From assembly GCF_943912665.1 (NCBI RefSeq), contig NZ_CALTVG010000100.1, positions 1-5,503 on the forward strand: 5,503 nucleotides of DNA, read 5' to 3'. The notes under the pieces are model-generated. The model did not search any database. It was given only the letters and a program-made list of their open reading frames with translations, and had not been told where the DNA came from. The stretch comes from an uncultured Corynebacterium sp. Its GTDB lineage: Bacteria > Actinomycetota > Actinomycetes > Mycobacteriales > Mycobacteriaceae. The position numbers and the translations under genes are program-made. Below, in pieces: positions 1-5,503 of this stretch (positions within the stretch are counted from its first letter, which is position 1; each line of letters opens with the position of its first letter).

Positions 1-839
<839 letters not shown>

Positions 840-853
840 TAATCATGTGAGCC

Positions 854-882
854 ACAATACAATCCCTCTCACTATGTGGCAA
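854..882 (-). promoter_or_regulatory. Sigma-70-type promoter of leuL-leuA
   Basis: On the minus strand, TTGCCA (882-877, five of six to the -35 consensus) is followed by exactly 17 bases and TATTGT (859-854, four of six to the -10 consensus). The expected transcription start is at about 846-847, on or next to the leader-peptide ATG. No other promoter of comparable quality was seen before leuA. Confidence 0.7.
867..878 (-). promoter_or_regulatory. Candidate LtbR operator in the leuA promoter
   Basis: The minus strand reads CACATAGTGAGA. As I recall it, the motif reported for LtbR, the IclR-type repressor of leucine and tryptophan genes in C. glutamicum, is CA(T/C)ATAGTG(A/G)GA, which this matches at every position. 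The site overlaps the last two bases of the -35 element and fills much of the spacer, where a bound repressor would block RNA polymerase. The recalled consensus could not be checked here. Confidence 0.55.
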
Positions 883-922
883 CCAATTTCACACAATGAG
901 ACGCGGGTGGGGTGTGGCTAAG

Positions 923-2071
923 ATGTCCTGCGTGCATACAGTGAGACTCGCAGTAAGGGCCGGCAGCTCGGCGCCCCGCGCCCCGCGCATCGCGCTAGTT
1001 TCCCTCGTTATCGCCGTGCTGGGCGCGGCCATACGCATCGCGGTGCTGGAGGTCCTGGCCGCGGCCAACGGCCAGGAGCTGTGGGACCAGCTCTTGGCCT
1101 GGGATGCTGAATATTATGTGGCGATTGCCCGCGCCGGGTACCTCGACGCCGACATTGCCTTTGATGGTCCAGTGTACGAGAAGACGATGGCCTTCTTCCC
1201 GGGCTTTCCCCTACTCCTCAAGATCGTCAGCTGGACCGGCATCAACATCGCCCTCGCCGCGCTCCTTATTAATACCCTGCTGGTGGCGGTGCTGGCAGCG
1301 GGGGTGATGGTGCTGGCGCGGCGCCTCGGCGCGGGGCAGGGCGGGCAGATCGCCTCCGCCATCGTGGTAACGAGCGCGCCGATGTCCATCGTTTTCTCCA
1401 TGCCGTACAGCGAGGCGCTTTTTGGTGCTCTGGCGGTATGGGGGCTCGTGGCACTGGATGACCGCGTGTGGTGGCGTGCTGGGCTGTTCGGGTTCGGGCT
1501 CGCGCTGACCCGCCTGACCGCGGTGGACTTCCTCGTGGTCTTCGGGCTGTGGGTGCTGCTCTACGGGCGCCGTAACTGGCGCGCCTGGCTAGGCCTGTGC
1601 CTGGCTGCCATGCCGCTCCCCGCTTACCTGCTGTGGACGCAGCACTACCTGGCGGATGCCGGTGGCTACTTCGGCATCCAAGAAAAGTACTGGGACTCCG
1701 CCTTTGACGGGGGAGCGGACACGGTGCGGTTTGTGTGGAAGGCGCTCACTGAGGGTACGAATGTGGGCTACCTTCTCACGGCACTGGCCATCCTGGCCGC
1801 GCCGGTGCTGCTCGTGGTGAGGTGGGGAAAGGTTCAGCCGGTGGCGTGGTGGTTCAGCGCGGTGCTCATGGCCAACGTGTTGCTCTCCAGCGGCATCCAG
1901 CACTCCCGCCCGCGCCTGCTGCTGCCTGCTGCGGTGCTTATTATCCCGTGGGCCGTGCGGGCCGTGGCTGGCCGCACGCCGCGGGCGGGGTGGGCCGGTA
2001 TTGCTGCGTGGGTGCTGTGGTCGGCGTGGTTCTCCGCTTACATGCTGGTCATCTTCGAGTGGGCTATCTAG
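923..2071 (+). CDS. GT-C mannosyltransferase, PIG-V-like integral membrane protein
   Basis: A very hydrophobic protein of about 382 residues with some ten membrane segments (first at about residues 22-46, last near the C-terminus). It has the layout of the PIG-V/GT-C glycosyltransferases: the first extracytoplasmic loop carries LLAWDAEYYVAIARAGY with Trp60-Asp61, the usual place of the catalytic Asp; AFFPGFPLL follows at 90-98, SMPYSEALF at 159-167 and LTR at 195-197. Such enzymes take mannose from a polyprenyl-phosphate donor on the outer face of the membrane. In Corynebacteriales, GT-C enzymes build lipomannan and lipoarabinomannan and mannosylate proteins; the acceptor here is unknown. Starts at ATG 896, ATG 923 and GTG 932 are all in frame. 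ATG 896 lacks a ribosome site. TAAGAT at 919-924 could be a -10 element giving a leaderless GTG 932 start, so the N-terminus is uncertain by a few codons. The gene is divergent from leuA and its stop overlaps that of the next gene. Confidence 0.78.
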   Translation: MSCVHTVRLAVRAGSSAPRAPRIALVSLVIAVLGAAIRIAVLEVLAAANGQELWDQLLAWDAEYYVAIARAGYLDADIAFDGPVYEKTMAFFPGFPLLLKIVSWTGINIALAALLINTLLVAVLAAGVMVLARRLGAGQGGQIASAIVVTSAPMSIVFSMPYSEALFGALAVWGLVALDDRVWWRAGLFGFGLALTRLTAVDFLVVFGLWVLLYGRRNWRAWLGLCLAAMPLPAYLLWTQHYLADAGGYFGIQEKYWDSAFDGGADTVRFVWKALTEGTNVGYLLTALAILAAPVLLVVRWGKVQPVAWWFSAVLMANVLLSSGIQHSRPRLLLPAAVLIIPWAVRAVAGRTPRAGWAGIAAWVLWSAWFSAYMLVIFEWAI

Positions 2072-2931
2072 CTGGAGGAGCGTGTAGTGGAACCCGGATT
2101 AACCGGCACGCGGGAGAGCACGATGGTGCCCACGATCATCACCAGTAGGGAGCCGGCCATGACGCACCAGCCGGCGGCGCTGCTGACCTGGAATTTCTCC
2201 CCCAATACCCAGTAGCCCAGGCCAAAGGCCACGATGGGCTCCATGATGGTCATGGCCGGCAGCGAGTGGGCCAGCGCGCCGGCGTGAAAGGAATATTGCT
2301 GGATCACCGTGCCGCCCGCGGCGAGTGCGATGAGGGCGTAGAGCTCCCAGCTGCCCAGGGTGGCAACGGGGCCTTCGTGCGAGAACACATCGACCACGGC
2401 CTTGGCTACCAGCGCGACATAGCCGTAGAGAATGCCGCAGGCGGAGCCTAAAGCGAGGGCGGCTTCCGACGGGCGCTTGCGGGCCATAACGAACAGGCCG
2501 ATGAGCGCGAGCGCGCCGAGCGTGAAGGCGGGCCACCACTGGGACCAGGAGGGCGTGGTGAGGCCGGCAGTGGGGCGGCCGTAGACCACTAGGATGCCGA
2601 CAGCGATGGTGAGCGCGATGCACCAGATGACCTCCCGCGCCGGCATGGGGCGGCGCGAATACCAGGCAGCCAGCGGCAGCGTGAACATCAGCGAGAGCAC
2701 CAGGATGGGCTGTACCACGAGCAGGGTGCCAAAGCTGAGCGCGACGAGCTGCAGGGCGTAGGCCAGTACGGCTGCCCCGGTGCCTACCCACCACAGCGGG
2801 GTCCTCAACGCGGTGCGCATGACGGTGCTGGAGCTCGCGTCAAGAACAATGCGGTGGCGTATGACTGTGCCCCAGGCCACGACTAGTGCCGAGGCCAGCG
2901 CGAATGTGACGGCAAGCAGACTTGAAAACAT
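2068..2931 (-). CDS. DMT-superfamily membrane transporter (NIPA/EamA-like)
   Basis: A protein of 287 residues with about nine predicted membrane helices and short loops, the size and pattern of drug/metabolite-superfamily carriers. A first half (QPILVLSLMFTLPLAAW, roughly residues 73-89) and a second half (MTIMEPIVAFGLGYWVLGEKF, roughly 227-247) carry the paired motif typical of EamA and NIPA-like proteins, in which a Pro-containing helix is followed by Leu-Gly-Glu before the last helix. Substrate and direction cannot be read from the sequence; NIPA relatives have been linked to magnesium, other DMT proteins to metabolite export. ATG 2931 is preferred because AGGG at 2943-2940 lies eight bases upstream; GTG 2940 is an in-frame alternative adding three codons. 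The tail (NPGSTTRSSS) is polar and probably cytoplasmic or disordered. The gene is divergent from lysC, and its TAG overlaps the stop codon of the mannosyltransferase gene. Confidence 0.82.
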   Translation of the reverse strand: MFSSLLAVTFALASALVVAWGTVIRHRIVLDASSSTVMRTALRTPLWWVGTGAAVLAYALQLVALSFGTLLVVQPILVLSLMFTLPLAAWYSRRPMPAREVIWCIALTIAVGILVVYGRPTAGLTTPSWSQWWPAFTLGALALIGLFVMARKRPSEAALALGSACGILYGYVALVAKAVVDVFSHEGPVATLGSWELYALIALAAGGTVIQQYSFHAGALAHSLPAMTIMEPIVAFGLGYWVLGEKFQVSSAAGWCVMAGSLLVMIVGTIVLSRVPVNPGSTTRSSS

Positions 2932-3077
2932 CGTGTCCACCCTACCCGGAATTAATAGGCAACTTGTGTTTCGGTAGGGCCGGAAGGGCGGTAGGCTAAA
3001 GAAGTTGACTGCCGCTCTATAGGTATTGGGCGGCGGACAGGTATTGGCCCTCGCGAAAACGAAAGGTGGGACCGTCA
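2932..3077. promoter_or_regulatory. Divergent control region between the DMT gene and lysC
   Basis: This 146-base spacer must hold promoters for both neighbours. On the minus strand TATTAA at 2957-2952 is a plausible -10 for the DMT gene, without a convincing -35. For lysC no clean promoter was found: TTGACT at 3005-3010 has no -10 at 16-18 bases, and TAGGCT at 2992-2997 is only a weak candidate. Repeats are present: CCCTACC (2940-2946) and GGTAGGG (2973-2979) form a perfect inverted pair with GGTAGG repeated at 2990-2995, and AGGTATTGG occurs at 3021-3029 and 3039-3047. GCCGC (3011-3015) and GCGGC (3030-3034) can form a hairpin. Confidence 0.45.
3062..3069 (+). promoter_or_regulatory. Ribosome binding site deciding the lysC start
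   Basis: AAAGGTGG ends eight bases before GTG 3078. It overlaps another in-frame GTG at 3066, which is therefore part of the ribosome site and not the start. Confidence 0.75.
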
Positions 3078-4343
3078 GTGGCCCTAGTCGTACAGAAATA
3101 CGGGGGATCTTCCCTCGAGAGCGCAGAGCGCATTCGTGCTGTCGCGGAGCGCATCGTGGCCACCAAGAAGCAGGGGCACGACGTGGTTGTCGTGTGCTCC
3201 GCCATGGGAGACACTACCGACGAACTGCTGGATCTTGCTGCCCAGGTCAACCCGGTCCCGCCGCAGCGCGAGATGGACATGCTGCTCACCGCCGGCGAGC
3301 GCATCTCCAACGCGCTGGTGGCCATGGCCGTGGAATCCCTGGGTGCCCACGCGCAGTCCTTCACCGGCTCCCAGGCCGGCGTTCTCACCACTGAGCGCCA
3401 CGGAAACGCCCGCATCGTCGACGTCACCCCGGGCCGACTCACCGAGGCTCTCGATGAAGGAAAGATCTGTATCGTCGCCGGCTTCCAGGGGGTCAACAAG
3501 GAATCCCGCGACGTCACCACCTTGGGCCGCGGCGGCTCCGATACCACCGCGGTGGCGTTGGCGGCGGCGCTCAAGGCCGATGTGTGTGAGATTTACTCCG
3601 ACGTCGACGGCGTCTACACTGCCGACCCCCGCATCGTCCCCGACGCCCAGAAGCTGGAGAAGCTCTCCTTTGAGGAGATGCTGGAAATGGCCGCCGTGGG
3701 CTCCAAGATTCTCGTCCTGCGCAGCGTGGAGTACGCCCGCGCGTTCAACGTTCCCCTTCGAGTTCGCTCATCTTATTCAACCGACCCCGGCACGCTCGTT
3801 GCCGGTTCAATGGAGGATATCCCCGTGGAAGAAGCAGTACTGACTGGTATCGCAACCGACCGTTCCGAGGCCAAGGTCACCGTCCTCGGCATCCCGGACC
3901 GCCCGGGGGAGGCCGCCAAGGTCTTCCGCACCATCGCGGACGCGGAAATCAACATCGACATGGTTCTCCAGAACGTCTCCTCCCTGGAGTCCGGCACCAC
4001 GGACATCACCTTTACCTGCCCGCGCGCCGACGGCCCGCGCGCCATGGAGCTGTTGGCCAAGCTCAAGCAGGAGGGCCACTGGGCCAACGTGCTGTACGAC
4101 GACCAGGTGGGCAAGGTCTCCCTCGTCGGTGCCGGCATGAAGTCCCACCCGGGCGTCACCGCGGACTTCACCGAGGCACTGCGTGACGCAGGCGTCAACA
4201 TGGAGCTCATCTCCTCTTCTGAAATTCGCATCTCCGTGCTAACGCGGGAGGCGGACCTGGAGAAGGCCGCGGTGGCCGTGCACGATAAGTTCCAGCTGGG
4301 TGGCGAGGAAGAGGCCACCGTCTACGCTGGTACCGGACGCTAG
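3078..4343 (+). CDS. lysC: Aspartokinase, alpha subunit (full length)
   Basis: LysC phosphorylates aspartate with ATP to 4-aspartyl phosphate, the first step towards lysine, diaminopimelate, threonine, methionine and isoleucine. GTG 3078 gives 421 residues starting [12 protein letters not shown], the length of the C. glutamicum enzyme as I recall it. The amino-acid kinase domain has KYGGSS at 7-12, LTAGERIS at 70-77, GRGGSDTTA at 150-158 and [12 protein letters not shown] at 174-185. Two ACT domains follow: [18 protein letters not shown] from about 266 and [18 protein letters not shown] from about 347. Ala279, Ser301, Thr311 and Ser381, positions where changes relieve lysine-plus-threonine inhibition in C. 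glutamicum, all carry the wild-type residue, so the enzyme should be feedback-sensitive. The regulatory part is also made separately from an internal start at 3825. asd follows after 44 bases without a terminator, so lysC-asd is probably one operon. Confidence 0.98.
   Translation: MALVVQKYGGSSLESAERIRAVAERIVATKKQGHDVVVVCSAMGDTTDELLDLAAQVNPVPPQREMDMLLTAGERISNALVAMAVESLGAHAQSFTGSQAGVLTTERHGNARIVDVTPGRLTEALDEGKICIVAGFQGVNKESRDVTTLGRGGSDTTAVALAAALKADVCEIYSDVDGVYTADPRIVPDAQKLEKLSFEEMLEMAAVGSKILVLRSVEYARAFNVPLRVRSSYSTDPGTLVAGSMEDIPVEEAVLTGIATDRSEAKVTVLGIPDRPGEAAKVFRTIADAEINIDMVLQNVSSLESGTTDITFTCPRADGPRAMELLAKLKQEGHWANVLYDDQVGKVSLVGAGMKSHPGVTADFTEALRDAGVNMELISSSEIRISVLTREADLEKAAVAVHDKFQLGGEEEATVYAGTGR
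3825..4343 (+). CDS. lysC: Aspartokinase, beta subunit from internal in-frame start
   Basis: GTG 3825 is codon 250 of lysC and is preceded by GGAGG at 3812-3816, eight bases away. It yields 172 residues beginning [17 protein letters not shown], the size and start I recall for the C. glutamicum beta subunit. The product consists of the two ACT domains only. In the corynebacterial enzyme alpha and beta assemble as a heterotetramer, and lysine and threonine bind at the ACT interfaces, so this smaller chain is the regulatory partner. The strong internal ribosome site and the retained spacing support real translation, although the GGAGG also encodes part of the alpha chain. Confidence 0.85.
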   Translation: MEEAVLTGIATDRSEAKVTVLGIPDRPGEAAKVFRTIADAEINIDMVLQNVSSLESGTTDITFTCPRADGPRAMELLAKLKQEGHWANVLYDDQVGKVSLVGAGMKSHPGVTADFTEALRDAGVNMELISSSEIRISVLTREADLEKAAVAVHDKFQLGGEEEATVYAGTGR

Positions 4344-4373
4344 AGAACCCCACCAAGGATTGCACTAAGGATT

Positions 4374-5425
<1,052 letters not shown>

Positions 5426-5452
5426 CGCGCGGTGGTCTAGCGCGTGGCTGTT

Positions 5453-5499
5453 ATGTCCATAGGGTTTTTGGACATGGAGTCCGGTGTCTTCTTGGACAC
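5453..5499. repeat. Two inverted repeats after asd (possible terminator or operator)
   Basis: ATGTCCA (5453-5459) and TGGACAT (5469-5475) form a perfect 7-bp stem with a 9-base loop that contains TTTT. GTGTC (5484-5488) and GACAC (5495-5499) form a second 5-bp stem with a 6-base loop. TTGGACA followed by TGGA or CGGA recurs at 5468-5478 and 5492-5502 (10 of 11 bases alike). The position, 28 bases after the asd stop, suits a terminator of the lysC-asd operon, but no T-run follows either stem, so an operator for the next gene or chance within coding DNA remains possible. Confidence 0.35.
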
Positions 5500-5503
5500 G
5501 GAA

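Noticed and set aside
2099..2794. Minus-strand frame of 231 codons inside the DMT gene
   Set aside because: Rich in Arg, His and Gly, typical of a shifted frame of GC-rich DNA; the frame from 2931 to 2068 encodes a coherent membrane protein.
2068..2931. Lysine exporter assignment for the DMT protein because it neighbours lysC
   Set aside because: Corynebacterial LysE belongs to another family; the DMT gene is divergently transcribed and nothing in its sequence indicates a lysine substrate.
3005..3010. TTGACT as a lysC -35 element
   Set aside because: The positions 16-18 bases downstream are GGGCGG-like, so no -10 element fits; TATAGG at 3018 and TATTGG at 3024 are too close.
3066..3077. GTG 3066 as an earlier lysC start
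   Set aside because: It lies within the ribosome site AAAGGTGG; the conserved protein begins [10 protein letters not shown] at GTG 3078.

Overview
The window comes from a high-GC member of the genus Corynebacterium. I base this on close resemblance, from memory, to C. glutamicum LeuA, LysC and Asd, on the adjacent lysC-asd pair with leuA nearby, on the alternative in-frame start inside lysC, and on GTG starts and GC-rich third codon positions. The DNA looks richer in GC than C. glutamicum. I cannot name the species.

Layout from left to right. Bases 1-697 (minus strand) hold the first 232 codons of leuA (2-isopropylmalate synthase), which runs off the left edge. Bases 698-882 (minus) are the leuA control region. 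It has a good promoter, a motif resembling the LtbR operator, a 15-codon leader peptide with three consecutive leucine codons, and a set of competing RNA helices that can form a pseudoknot. This is the most interesting part of the window. Bases 923-2071 (plus) encode a polytopic GT-C/PIG-V-like mannosyltransferase, divergent from leuA. Bases 2068-2931 (minus) encode a DMT-superfamily (NIPA/EamA-like) membrane protein, convergent with the previous gene; the two stop codons share one CTAG. Bases 2932-3077 are a divergent control region with several short repeats. Bases 3078-4343 (plus) are lysC (aspartokinase), with an internal start at 3825 for the beta subunit, followed after 44 bases by asd (aspartate-semialdehyde dehydrogenase, 4388-5425). 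After asd come two inverted repeats and the right edge.

How the genes fit together. LysC and Asd catalyse the first two steps of the aspartate pathway, leading to lysine, diaminopimelate, threonine, methionine and isoleucine, and they probably share one transcript. LeuA commits 2-oxoisovalerate to leucine and appears to be controlled separately, by leucine supply through its leader. The two membrane proteins between them have no evident role in amino acid synthesis. The mannosyltransferase probably serves envelope glycolipid or glycoprotein mannosylation, and the substrate of the DMT protein is unknown.

No tRNA, rRNA, CRISPR, insertion sequence or prophage was seen. Apart from the leuA leader, this is mostly conserved core chromosome.
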